47,588 nucleotides of DNA from Bacteroidales bacterium (lineage in GTDB: Bacteria; Bacteroidota; Bacteroidia; Bacteroidales; UBA932), in assembly GCA_023667095.1 (NCBI GenBank), contig JAMPAT010000028.1:1-47588 (forward strand), written 5' to 3'. The position numbers and the translations under genes were made by a program. Of this stretch, positions 26,990 to 35,921 are shown piece after piece. The notes beneath the pieces are model-generated. The model was not told the origin of the DNA. It ran no database searches and worked only from the letters and a program-made list of their open reading frames with translations. Each line of letters opens with the position of its first letter. Positions within the stretch are counted from its first letter, which is position 1.

Positions 26990-28165
26990 ATGGCCAGACT
27001 TATTTTCATGACAGATTTCTCGGAAGCCTATGCACGTGGGCTTCTTCTTGGTGTTGTACGTTATACCCATGATATCGGTGAAGCATGGAGTATCTGCCGT
27101 CTTCCTTTGGCTATAAGGGCAAAGTATGGAATCCAGGCTGTCGTGGACTATGCTGTGCAGACGCAGGCTGATGCCGTGATCGGCCAGTTTGACAAGAGCG
27201 ATGATGTGAGCCTGTTTGCCAGGAACGGCATCATAGCTGTAGCCCAGGACTTCAAGGCCCGCTTTACTGAGATTGTAAATATTACTGGGCAGAATTTCGA
27301 GTCAGGTGTAATGGGTGCAAAATATCTTATCAACAAGGGCTTCCAGAACTTTGCATATTATGGCATACACAATATCGTATGGTCTGATGAAAGATATATA
27401 GGATTCAGGGATACCATAATTCAGGCAAATCCTGGATATACATTTTCAGAATTGCTTGTACAGCAGCCTGATACATGGAACTATGACTATGGGAAGATTT
27501 CCGGATGGCTGCTCTCTCTCCCGAAACCTGTTGCTATAATGGCCTGTGATGACAATCAGGCATATTATATTACAGAAGTATGTGGCCGTATAAGTGCAGA
27601 TAGGCAGGATGCACATGTCCGGATTCCTGAGGATATTACCTTGCTTGGTGTCGACAATGACGAGATTATATGCCAGCTGTCAATACCGAACCTCTCTTCT
27701 ATAAACCAGGATGTGGAGAAGGGAGGATATGATGTTGCGCATCTTATTGACAATATGCTTCATGACCCGCATTATGTTCCGGAAGACATTGTGGTCCCGA
27801 TAACCCATATTGTCACCCGCACCTCATCAGATATATTTGTAAACCAGGACCCGTATATTGCAAAAGTGCTCAGATATATACATGAGAATATAGCCACAAG
27901 GCTTTCTGTCAACGAGCTTGTTGCGCAGGTCCCCCTTTCGCGCAGGCTGCTTGAATCGCGTTTCCGGAAGAGCATGAGGACTTCAATCTATGATTATATC
28001 CAGTCAGTTCGCGTAGATAAGGTTGCACAGTTGCTGTGTGAGGGCAGTACGGTTTCTGAGGCTGCATTTGAACTGGGCTTTTCAGATATCAAGAATATCT
28101 CCCGTATTTTCAAGAAAATCAAGGGTGTCTCTCCTTCTGAATATCGTAAAATGAAAATCAAATGA
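26990..28165 (+). CDS. XylR-type transcriptional regulator (LacI-like sensor plus AraC DNA-binding domain)
   Basis: Cytoplasmic sugar-responsive regulator. I start it at 26990, because MARLIFMTDFSEAYARG supplies the first strand of the periplasmic-binding-protein-like sensor. Residues about 1-275 form that LacI-type ligand domain (GAKYLINKGFQNFAYYGI, YIGFRDTI, ITLLGVDNDEIICQLSIPNL). Residues about 285-391 carry two helix-turn-helix motifs of the AraC family (LSVNELVAQVPLSRRLLESR, VSEAAFELGFSDIKNISRIF, KKIKGVSPSEYRK). Such hybrids control sugar-utilisation loci in Bacteroidetes. It lies directly upstream of GH92 to GH20 and probably regulates them; the direct repeats at 28222-28251 are candidate sites. 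The ligand is unknown; mannose or a related sugar fits the neighbours. Confidence 0.9.
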   Translation: MARLIFMTDFSEAYARGLLLGVVRYTHDIGEAWSICRLPLAIRAKYGIQAVVDYAVQTQADAVIGQFDKSDDVSLFARNGIIAVAQDFKARFTEIVNITGQNFESGVMGAKYLINKGFQNFAYYGIHNIVWSDERYIGFRDTIIQANPGYTFSELLVQQPDTWNYDYGKISGWLLSLPKPVAIMACDDNQAYYITEVCGRISADRQDAHVRIPEDITLLGVDNDEIICQLSIPNLSSINQDVEKGGYDVAHLIDNMLHDPHYVPEDIVVPITHIVTRTSSDIFVNQDPYIAKVLRYIHENIATRLSVNELVAQVPLSRRLLESRFRKSMRTSIYDYIQSVRVDKVAQLLCEGSTVSEAAFELGFSDIKNISRIFKKIKGVSPSEYRKMKIK

Positions 28166-28176
28166 TTTGTAGACTA

Positions 28177-28208
28177 GTCCGTTGTCTGCGGATTCATGTT
28201 GTTTTTCC
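28177..28208 (+). terminator. Weak candidate terminator after the regulator gene
   Basis: GTCCG (28177-28181) can pair with CGGAT (28189-28193, one G-U), followed shortly by a T-rich run. The stem is short, so confidence is low. Confidence 0.25.
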
Positions 28209-28221
28209 ATATTTTTTGCTT

Positions 28222-28251
28222 GCGCAATATGAGGATATAAAAGCGCAATTT
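28222..28251 (+). promoter_or_regulatory. Candidate AraC-type operator: direct repeat spaced 21 bp
   Basis: GCGCAATAT (28222-28230) and GCGCAATTT (28243-28251) are direct repeats with one mismatch. Their starts are 21 bp apart, two helical turns, the geometry of AraC-family half-sites. The downstream half-site ends about 26 bp before the candidate -7 box, next to where a -33 element would lie. This suits activation by the adjacent XylR-type protein. Confidence 0.45.
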
Positions 28252-28261
28252 ACGCCTAAGG

Positions 28262-28286
28262 GCAAAATTATTAAGGATAATTTTGC
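28262..28286 (+). promoter_or_regulatory. Promoter box within a 9-bp inverted repeat upstream of GH92
   Basis: GCAAAATTA (28262-28270) and TAATTTTGC (28278-28286) form a perfect dyad with a 7-bp spacer. The right arm contains TAATTTTG (28278-28285), a TAnnTTTG -7 box. The implied GH92 leader is about 95 nt. The dyad could be a repressor site or a leader hairpin. Confidence 0.45.
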
Positions 28287-28384
28287 ATTACCACATAGTA
28301 TCTCCTGAAGCGTGGCCTGTTTAAGGAGAACTGGTTTTCCAATGAAAAACAGTTTGGGGCATAGCCCTGATAAATTGATAACAG

Positions 28385-31282
28385 ATGAAACGTATTGTCT
28401 ATTTTGCATTGTCTATTGCCGTGTTCTCCGGATGTCTCCGGGAGAATGAACCGATTGTCATGGTTGACCCGATGATTGGGACAGGCTTTCATGGCCATAC
28501 CTTCCCTGGTGCGACAACTCCGTATGGAATGGTCCAGCTGAGTCCTGATACGCGTGTGGATGGATGGGATGCATGTTCCGGGTATCATTATTCGGATAGT
28601 TCGATACTTGGATTTTCCCATACCCATCTGAGTGGAACCGGATGCGCAGACCTTGCTGACATCCTGTTTTATCCTGCCTTAGGGAAACTGGAACTGCATG
28701 ACGGCCTTTATTCAAGGCCTCCACACCGGTTTTCCCATAAGGATGAAGAAGCTTCATGCGGATATTACTCTGTAAATTTCAGGGAAGACAATATAAAAGC
28801 AGAGCTTACGGCAGCTCCACGTACAGGTGTGCACCGGTACACGTTTACTGGAAAAGGGAAACGCCATCTGATAATTGATCTGCAGCATTCGCTTCAGGGT
28901 GAGAATGTGGACATGAGCAGTATCAGTCAGGTCTCTTCTGATGTAATATCCGGAATGAGAAGGACCCAGGGATGGGTATCCGGCCATTATGTATATTTCT
29001 CGGCAAAATTCTCGGAACCGTTCGAGAGTGTTGAAATTCTGGATGGGAAGCAGGCTTGCCTGACCTTTTCTGAAGATGTGGTTTCTCTTGTAGCTGCAGT
29101 CGGACTGTCTTCAGTAAGCGAAGAAAATGCGGCAGGTAACCGTGAGGCGGAAGTGCCGGAACTTGACTTTGACACAGTATATTCAGGGACTCTGGAGCAT
29201 TGGAGGGACGAACTCGGGACAATGCGTGTAAAAGGAGGTACAAGGAAGAGCCTCACGAATTTCTACACAGCCCTTTACCATACGAAGATGTGTCCAAACA
29301 TAATGAATGATGTCAACGGAGAGTACCGCAGGCATGACGGTACTATTGCAACTGTACCGGATGGCCGCAGATATTATTCTACATTCTCCCTTTGGGATAC
29401 ATACCGCTCATGGCATCCTCTCCAGACACTGATTGATACATCATTTGTGAATGACATGATATGGAGCATGCTTGACATGTATGACCACAGCGGTGAACTT
29501 CCGGTATGGCCGCTTGCCTCGGGAGAGACCGGTACTATGATTGGATACCATTCTGCGTCAGTGATTTCAGATGCATATATGAAAGGGATAAGAGGGTATG
29601 ATGCAGCCCATGCACTTGATGCCATGGTACATTCATCCAATATAAACGGCAAGGGTTCCGGACTGTATCTGGAGTATGGATATGTTCCTGCAAATGTGAG
29701 GGCTGAGTCTGTTGCACTGACACTTGAATATGCCTATGATGACTGGACAATAGCCCGTATGGCAGAGGATATGGGAGCAGAGGACATTGCAGATGAATAT
29801 TTCAGGCGTGCCGGGAACTATATCAATGTGTTTGACGGGAATACGTCATTCTTCAGGGGGCATCACGACAACGGGCAATGGACTGAACCGTTTGACATGT
29901 ATGCCATAGGGCGTGACTATACAGAGGCTACTCCATGGCATTACCGTTTTGCCGTGCCTCATGATGTGAAAGGCATGGAACAGCTTTTCGGCGGCAGGGA
30001 CAGGTTTATTGCAGCACTGGACGACCTTTTTACTATTGAACAGGATACTTCATCCATTGATCTTGTGGACGTTACCGGATTTATGGGGCAGTATGCACAT
30101 GGCAATGAGCCGAGCCACCATATGGCCTGGCTGTATTCCTATGAAGGGATGCCGTGGAAGACACAGGAACTGACAAGGCGGCTTATGGAAGAGATGTATG
30201 ATGCAACTCCTGAGGGGATAATCGGAAACGAGGACTGCGGGCAGATGTCGGCCTGGTATATTTTCTCTTCCCTTGGCTTTTATCCTGTATGTCCGGGTTC
30301 AAGCCAGTTTGTGCTTACTTCTCCTCAATTCAGGGAGGTATCCGTCAGGCTTGCAAACGGGAATACGCTTATCGTAAAGTCTGACCGGCCCAAAAGGAAA
30401 TATGTCAGGTCGGTAAAGCTTAATGGAGAATATGTGGATGCAAATTTTATCGGATATGACAGAATCATGGATGGCGGGGTTCTGGATTTCGGAATGTCTG
30501 CAACTCCTGTCCATGAACGTGGCATCTCTCCTGAGGACCAGCCTTACTCAATGACAGACAGGGAATTTGTCTCAGTGCCATATACTGATTCAGGGCTGAA
30601 CCTGTTTGTCGGTAGTGTAGAAATGAGGCTCTATACCAATACGGAAGGCGCGGAAATCCGCTATACTCTTGACGGCAGTGAACCTGTCCGTGAATCTGCA
30701 CTGTACACATCGCCTTTTGTCATAGACAGGTCAATGACTATAAAGGCAAAGGCATTCAAGGATGGACTTGATGACAGCAGGACAGTGGAATTCAATGCTG
30801 AGAAAGCCTGGTTTATTCCGGCAGAAACTGCCGGAAGGACAAATCCTGGGGTATCATATACATATCATAGGGGAGTCTTCACAAAGGTGGCTGAACTTGA
30901 ATCCGCTCCTGCCGTATCCAGTGGGACAATGCCTTTCCCATCAATTGCTGAGGCTCCTGATGAAGACCATTACGGATATGTGTTTTCAGGCTTCATTGAT
31001 GTCCCGGAAAAGGATGTCTGGGAGTTCATGACAAAAAGCGATGACGGAAGTGTGCTGTATATTGACGGACGCAGGGTAGTGAACAATGACGGCTCTCATG
31101 CTGCGATTGCAGCAACAGGGCGCATTGCACTTGACAAGGGGCTGCACAGGTTCAAGCTCCTGTATTTTGAGGATTATGAGGGGCAGGCTCTTGAATGGGG
31201 CTGGAAAAAGGCCGGTGCGCAGGATTTCCAGGACATACCTGCGAACAGGCTTTCATATTCCGTGCATGGGATGGTACAATGA
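28385..31282 (+). CDS. GH92 alpha-mannosidase with chitobiase-C-like and PA14-like C-terminal domains
   Basis: Lipoprotein or secreted glycosidase, 965 aa (signal 1-16, FSGC lipobox). GH92 enzymes are calcium-dependent exo-alpha-mannosidases acting on N-glycans or yeast mannan. The catalytic region (about 20-710) shows the family blocks DPMIGTGFHGHTFPGATTPY, GFSHTHLSGTGCADL, ALTLEYAYDDWTIARMAEDM, HGNEPSHHMAWLYSY and NEDCGQMSAWYIFSSLGFYP. Two accessory modules follow: a chitobiase/hexosaminidase C-terminal-like beta-sandwich (about 735-800, IRYTLDGSEPV) and a PA14-like domain (about 840-955, FMTKSDDGSVLYIDGRRVVN), which probably bind glycan. Most GH92 proteins I know lack the PA14 module. It is the first gene of a tight five-gene run to 37568. 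Confidence 0.93.
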   Translation: MKRIVYFALSIAVFSGCLRENEPIVMVDPMIGTGFHGHTFPGATTPYGMVQLSPDTRVDGWDACSGYHYSDSSILGFSHTHLSGTGCADLADILFYPALGKLELHDGLYSRPPHRFSHKDEEASCGYYSVNFREDNIKAELTAAPRTGVHRYTFTGKGKRHLIIDLQHSLQGENVDMSSISQVSSDVISGMRRTQGWVSGHYVYFSAKFSEPFESVEILDGKQACLTFSEDVVSLVAAVGLSSVSEENAAGNREAEVPELDFDTVYSGTLEHWRDELGTMRVKGGTRKSLTNFYTALYHTKMCPNIMNDVNGEYRRHDGTIATVPDGRRYYSTFSLWDTYRSWHPLQTLIDTSFVNDMIWSMLDMYDHSGELPVWPLASGETGTMIGYHSASVISDAYMKGIRGYDAAHALDAMVHSSNINGKGSGLYLEYGYVPANVRAESVALTLEYAYDDWTIARMAEDMGAEDIADEYFRRAGNYINVFDGNTSFFRGHHDNGQWTEPFDMYAIGRDYTEATPWHYRFAVPHDVKGMEQLFGGRDRFIAALDDLFTIEQDTSSIDLVDVTGFMGQYAHGNEPSHHMAWLYSYEGMPWKTQELTRRLMEEMYDATPEGIIGNEDCGQMSAWYIFSSLGFYPVCPGSSQFVLTSPQFREVSVRLANGNTLIVKSDRPKRKYVRSVKLNGEYVDANFIGYDRIMDGGVLDFGMSATPVHERGISPEDQPYSMTDREFVSVPYTDSGLNLFVGSVEMRLYTNTEGAEIRYTLDGSEPVRESALYTSPFVIDRSMTIKAKAFKDGLDDSRTVEFNAEKAWFIPAETAGRTNPGVSYTYHRGVFTKVAELESAPAVSSGTMPFPSIAEAPDEDHYGYVFSGFIDVPEKDVWEFMTKSDDGSVLYIDGRRVVNNDGSHAAIAATGRIALDKGLHRFKLLYFEDYEGQALEWGWKKAGAQDFQDIPANRLSYSVHGMVQ

Positions 31283-31310
31283 CTGATGATGTATAACAAT
31301 AAATAGTAGT

Positions 31311-33248
31311 ATGAAAAAAAAGCTATATCACATTTTTTCCGCTGTGGCTGCATTGACAATGTCTGCCTCTGTTGCAGCACAGTCGCCTATGATGATCCAT
31401 TCCCACAATGACTACACAAGGGTTGCCCCTTTCTATGAGGCCTATTCACAGAAAGCATCATCCATTGAGGCGGATGTGTTCCTTAAGGGAGGACGTCTGC
31501 TTGTCGGACATGAACTTGAAGACCTTTCTCCGGAAATGAGCTTCGACAGAATGTATTTCCAGCCGATTGTCTCGCTGTTCAAAATCAATGGAGGACGTGC
31601 ATGGAAGGACTCTGACGGAATACTGCAGCTCATGGTTGAGATAAAGTCCGAGACGGCTCCGGCAATGAAGGTGCTTGTGGCCATGCTGAAAAAATATCCG
31701 GAAGTGTTCAATCCGGACGTCAATCCAAATGCGGTCCGGGTTGTGATTACAGGTAATGTACCGTCCCCGTCAGACTTCAGCAGATATCCTGACTATATCA
31801 GCTTTGACGGAATCATTGATGAGGAATATACGCCGGAGCAGCTGGAGCGTGTGGCTTTGTTCAGCACCAATTTCAGGGCATATTCCACCTGGAACGGGAA
31901 AGGTGCCATACTTCCTGCTGAAAGGGAGGAACTTATGAAGGTCATTGACTATGCACATGGATGCGGCAGGCCGATACGTTTCTGGAACGCTCCGGAGGGG
32001 ACTACTGTCTATTACACATTCCTGAATATGGGGATAGACTACCTTAATACGGATATGCCTGCAACATGTGCTGCCTTCTATTCTGATTTCGGCAACAAGA
32101 ATTTCTGCATCGGAGACCATATCCAGGCTTCAGCTGAAGGGGTGACAGGGACAAAGAAACTTGACAAGACTACAAGGGACTTCAGCGGTTTCAGGGACGA
32201 TAAGATGGTGCTTTCAAAGAATATAGACATATATGCACCGACATACGCAAGTGATGCTGCAGATCGTCCTGTAAAGAATATCATATTCCTTATAGGAGAC
32301 GGCATGGGGCTGAACCAGATTACAGCCGGAGCATATGCGAACCGTGGACTCTCCCTCCTGAACATGAGATACATGGGACTTCAGATAAACCAGGCGGCAG
32401 ATTCATTTACAACTGATTCCGCAGCTGGAGGAAGTGCCCTGGCGACAGGAGAACCGCACAACAACAGACACATATCGATGTCTCCCGACGGTGTGCCATA
32501 TCCGTCGCTGTCGGATTTCTTCCATGACATGGGCAAGTCCATAGGAGTGGTGTCCCTTGGCAATATAGTCGATGCGACTCCAGCAGCATTCTACGGACAT
32601 TGCACCGAAAGGGACAGTTCTGATGTCTTGACAAGATATCTTCTTGACGGAAAGGTGGATGTCCTCTGCGGAAGCGGTATAGACCAGTTTGAGAAAAGGA
32701 ATGATGGACTCAATATAGTAGAAATGCTTTCAGGGCAATACAGCTTCATCCGCTCCGCCGACGGAATCAAGGGAAGCGACGGGAAGGTTATCTGCATAGA
32801 TGAAAGTATGGGCGAGGCTGCAGAAGAGGCAAACCTTGGTCTGCTTGCTGACGTGACACGCTCTTCGATTGCAAAGCTTCAGGAACGCAGTGACAAAGGC
32901 TTTTTCCTTATGGTCGAGGGGGCAAAGATTGACTATGCCGGACATTCGCGCTGTCTTCCTGGCTCTGTGATAGAGATGCTGAGCTTTGACATGGCTGTTG
33001 CAGAGGCAATGAAATTTGCTGATGAAGACGGTGAGACACTTGTTGTCGTTACTGCAGACCATGAGACAGGCGGACTCAGCATTGTGGACGGTGATGAGAA
33101 GACAGGCCGCATCCTTGGTGTGTATATCAGCGATGACCATACTCCTGCAATGCTTCCTGTGTTTGCATATGGTCCAGGTGCGGACAGGTTTATCGGTGTC
33201 TACATGAACACGGAAATACCTAAGAGAATAAAGGAACTGGCAGATTAG
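31311..33248 (+). CDS. PI-PLC-like phosphodiesterase / alkaline phosphatase fusion
   Basis: Secreted two-domain phosphoesterase, 645 aa, signal ending SVAAQ (about 1-23). The N-terminal domain (about 25-265) begins MIHSHNDYTR with His30 and continues with SIEADVFL, LLVGHELEDL and LMVEIKSE, a PI-PLC/glycerophosphodiesterase-like TIM barrel pattern. The C-terminal domain (about 320-640) is alkaline phosphatase: NIIFLIGDGMGLNQ, the nucleophile Ser370 in TTDSAAGGSALATGE, then VEGAKIDYAGHS and VVTADHETGGL. Both active sites look complete. The pair could first cleave a phosphodiester and then remove the monoester. It lies 28 bp after GH92 and is presumably co-expressed. The substrate might be a phosphorylated glycan, phosphatidylinositol or a GPI-type glycan (inference). 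Confidence 0.9.
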   Translation: MKKKLYHIFSAVAALTMSASVAAQSPMMIHSHNDYTRVAPFYEAYSQKASSIEADVFLKGGRLLVGHELEDLSPEMSFDRMYFQPIVSLFKINGGRAWKDSDGILQLMVEIKSETAPAMKVLVAMLKKYPEVFNPDVNPNAVRVVITGNVPSPSDFSRYPDYISFDGIIDEEYTPEQLERVALFSTNFRAYSTWNGKGAILPAEREELMKVIDYAHGCGRPIRFWNAPEGTTVYYTFLNMGIDYLNTDMPATCAAFYSDFGNKNFCIGDHIQASAEGVTGTKKLDKTTRDFSGFRDDKMVLSKNIDIYAPTYASDAADRPVKNIIFLIGDGMGLNQITAGAYANRGLSLLNMRYMGLQINQAADSFTTDSAAGGSALATGEPHNNRHISMSPDGVPYPSLSDFFHDMGKSIGVVSLGNIVDATPAAFYGHCTERDSSDVLTRYLLDGKVDVLCGSGIDQFEKRNDGLNIVEMLSGQYSFIRSADGIKGSDGKVICIDESMGEAAEEANLGLLADVTRSSIAKLQERSDKGFFLMVEGAKIDYAGHSRCLPGSVIEMLSFDMAVAEAMKFADEDGETLVVVTADHETGGLSIVDGDEKTGRILGVYISDDHTPAMLPVFAYGPGADRFIGVYMNTEIPKRIKELAD

Positions 33249-33272
33249 TGCCGTATATAAAAATCAATCTAT

Positions 33273-34883
33273 ATGAATTTTTCAGGAAAAATAATCCTTG
33301 CTTTGCCGGCCCTGCTTTTGGGAACCGGGCTTTTGGCGCAGGACCTCAAGTCGGGACCGTATGACCTGCCGTACAAGAATACATATGTGAAAGATATTTT
33401 CGTAGCGGAAAACCCTTATCGTTCAGCCTCTCCGGAAACTATCCAGCCTAAGTCATTTGCCGAAGCCAGGAAGATTCTTCCGGCTCCGATATGGGCTGGA
33501 CATGAGAGCGAAGTGGACATGTACTGGCATGCATGGAAGATTGCCATAGGCAATATACGCCAGCCTCAGCCGGAGTCCGGATTTACATCACCATATCTGG
33601 ATGTGGCCTACAACGGGAACATCTTCATGTGGGATTCATCGTTCATGATGCTGTTCGCAAGATATGGATACAGGTTTTTCCCTTTCCAGGGCACGTTGGA
33701 CAACTTCTATGCGAAGCAGCATCCGGACGGCTTCATCTGCCGTGAGATACGGGCTGACGGTTCGGACTGCTTTGAAAGGTATGACCCGACTTCGACTGGC
33801 CCGGACCTTCTGCCATGGGTGGAGCTGGCATATTTTCGCCAGTTCGGGGACATGGACAGGTTGCACAGGGTGTTTCCAGCATTATGTGCGTATGCCAATT
33901 GGTGGAAGCTAAACCGTACATGGCCTGACGGGACCTACTGGTCAAGCGGATGGGGTACAGGCATGGACAATATGCCGAGAGTGAAAGACGGATATAATCC
34001 GATATACTCTCACGGGCACATGGTCTGGCTTGACACGAACCTTCAGCAGATGCTTGTAGATGAGTCGCTGCTTCAGATCGGCTTCTATATCGAACGCTGG
34101 CAGGAGATAGAGGAAATGGAGGATGAGATGAAGTATCTCCGGAGCTACATCAATGAGAATATGTGGAATGAAGAGACAGGATTCCTGCATGACCGCTATG
34201 CGGACGGCTCGCTTTGTGACACCAAGGGAATAGGTGCCTATTGGGCTTTGCAGACTGATGTCCTTGACCGTGGCAGGCTTGACAGGCTTGTCGCGCATCT
34301 TTCTGACACATCTGAATTCATGCGCCCTCATAGGGTTCCGTCGCTGTCTTCTGACCATCCCAAATACAATCCTCTCGGACGCTATTGGCAGGGAGGAGTA
34401 TGGCCCGGTACAAACTATATGGTCATTGACGGGCTCTGGAAGAAAGGATATCTCGATGAGGCACGCAGCATTGCTGACAATCACTACAATTCAGTCTTTG
34501 AGGTGTGGAAGAAGACAGGCACATTCTGGGAGTATTACGCTCCTGAGAAGACAGAGCCTGGCTTCATGGCAAGAAAAGACTTTGTAGGCTGGGCAGGGCT
34601 TCCTCCCATTGCTGTCTTTATCGAATATATACTTGGAATAAAGTCAGACTATTCAGAAAACAGGGTAGAGTGGGATATACGTCATCTGGAGGAGCATGGT
34701 ATCGCAAACTATCCTTTCGGTCCTGACGGGCTGATCAAGCTTACTGTGAAGAGACGTTCCTCGGCTTTGCAGAAACCGGTCATGGCGGTTGAGACAAATG
34801 TCCCGTTTGACCTTCTCGTAAGATGGGGCAATGGAGAGACCAGGACAGTCCATGTGGAAAAATCAGGCAACATACAGCTATAG
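33273..34883 (+). CDS. GH63/trehalase-like (alpha/alpha)6-barrel glycosidase
   Basis: Secreted glycoside hydrolase of 536 aa with signal peptide (about 1-22, GTGLLAQ). The fold signature is that of clan GH-G / GH63-like enzymes (MGH1-type domain): MWDSSFMMLFARYGYRFFPF, SGWGTGMDNMPR with candidate acid Asp232, RYWQGGVWPGTNYMVIDGL, and GTFWEYYAPEK with candidate base Glu420. Known members cleave alpha-glucosides, mannosylglycerate or glucosylated N-glycans, so the linkage cannot be fixed from sequence. Within this locus an N-glycan or mannoside is plausible. It starts 24 bp after the phosphatase fusion. GH37 trehalase is an alternative family call. Confidence 0.8.
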   Translation: MNFSGKIILALPALLLGTGLLAQDLKSGPYDLPYKNTYVKDIFVAENPYRSASPETIQPKSFAEARKILPAPIWAGHESEVDMYWHAWKIAIGNIRQPQPESGFTSPYLDVAYNGNIFMWDSSFMMLFARYGYRFFPFQGTLDNFYAKQHPDGFICREIRADGSDCFERYDPTSTGPDLLPWVELAYFRQFGDMDRLHRVFPALCAYANWWKLNRTWPDGTYWSSGWGTGMDNMPRVKDGYNPIYSHGHMVWLDTNLQQMLVDESLLQIGFYIERWQEIEEMEDEMKYLRSYINENMWNEETGFLHDRYADGSLCDTKGIGAYWALQTDVLDRGRLDRLVAHLSDTSEFMRPHRVPSLSSDHPKYNPLGRYWQGGVWPGTNYMVIDGLWKKGYLDEARSIADNHYNSVFEVWKKTGTFWEYYAPEKTEPGFMARKDFVGWAGLPPIAVFIEYILGIKSDYSENRVEWDIRHLEEHGIANYPFGPDGLIKLTVKRRSSALQKPVMAVETNVPFDLLVRWGNGETRTVHVEKSGNIQL

Positions 34884-34919
34884 AGGGCTATATGGCAATA
34901 TGAAATTTTAATTATAATC

Positions 34920-35918
34920 ATGAAACGTATAATAATTTTTTCAGCAGCATTGCTGTCTGCTGTGATTGCAGCTTCTGCACAGGACCTGCAGTTCCGGAAA
35001 GACAAATCATTCAGGATTGCCCAGTTTACAGATATGCACCTGAACGCCTCTACACCATACAAGGAGGGCCAGGCAGAAAAGACATTTGCACGCCTTAGCC
35101 GTATCGTGAACGGACAGAAGCCGGATGTGCTGATGTTTACCGGAGATATAGTCACAGGAAAACCGGCCATAGGCATGTGGACAAGGCTTATGGACTCCCT
35201 CAATATATATAAGATACCTTTCTGCGTGATGTTCGGCAACCATGATGCTGAGCAGGAACTGACGCGCCAGCAGATTGCCCGGATTGTAACGGGCTCACCA
35301 TATAGCCTCAATACGCTCAACACTGACGGTGAACTTGCTGATGTAGAGCTTCCTGTAATACCGTCCAGGGCAGGCAAAGAGCCGCAGGCATTGCTGTATT
35401 GCATGGATTCCCATGACTATTCGACGATAGAGGGGCTTGGTGGATACGGCTGGTTTACGTATGGCCAGGTTGCATGGCTTAGGGACTGCTGCAAGGCAAG
35501 GACATCTGCAAACGGCGGAAAGCCTGTGCCGTCACTTGCATTTTTCCATATCTGCCTGCAGGAATATGAGACTGCATGGAAAGACCGCAGCAACAGCCAT
35601 ATCGGACGGGCAGCAGAGGCTGAATGTCCTGGGGTATTGAATACCGGAATGTATTCTGCAATGGTGGAGAGCGGAAGTGTGATGGGGGTTTTTGCCGGAC
35701 ATGATCATGACAATGACTATGTAGTTGCACAGTACGGAGTGGCTCTCGGGTATGGAAGGTATTCAGGTGATGACACAGTCTATAATAACTTGCGTCCCGG
35801 TGTGCGTATGATTGTACTCAAGGAAGGGCAGAGGGAATTCGAGTCATGGATTGTAGAGGATGACGGGCGCATAGCAGACCATATTGACTTCAACGGAAAA
35901 ATATCCAAACATAAATAG
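34920..35918 (+). CDS. Calcineurin-like metallophosphoesterase, secreted
   Basis: Dimetal phosphoesterase (332 aa) with an N-terminal signal ending ASAQ (about 1-20). All five family motifs are visible: FTDMH (Asp38, His40), MFTGDIV, GNHD (Asn107, His108, Asp109), FFHI, and GHDHDND near residue 260. The layout matches the purple-acid-phosphatase-like group often placed beside GH92 genes in Bacteroides loci (memory). It probably acts in the periplasm or at the surface on a phosphomonoester or diester released from the glycan. Thirty-six bases separate it from the GH63-like gene and only three from the GH20 gene, so it is in the same operon. Confidence 0.9.
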   Translation: MKRIIIFSAALLSAVIAASAQDLQFRKDKSFRIAQFTDMHLNASTPYKEGQAEKTFARLSRIVNGQKPDVLMFTGDIVTGKPAIGMWTRLMDSLNIYKIPFCVMFGNHDAEQELTRQQIARIVTGSPYSLNTLNTDGELADVELPVIPSRAGKEPQALLYCMDSHDYSTIEGLGGYGWFTYGQVAWLRDCCKARTSANGGKPVPSLAFFHICLQEYETAWKDRSNSHIGRAAEAECPGVLNTGMYSAMVESGSVMGVFAGHDHDNDYVVAQYGVALGYGRYSGDDTVYNNLRPGVRMIVLKEGQREFESWIVEDDGRIADHIDFNGKISKHK

Positions 35919-35921
35919 TAT

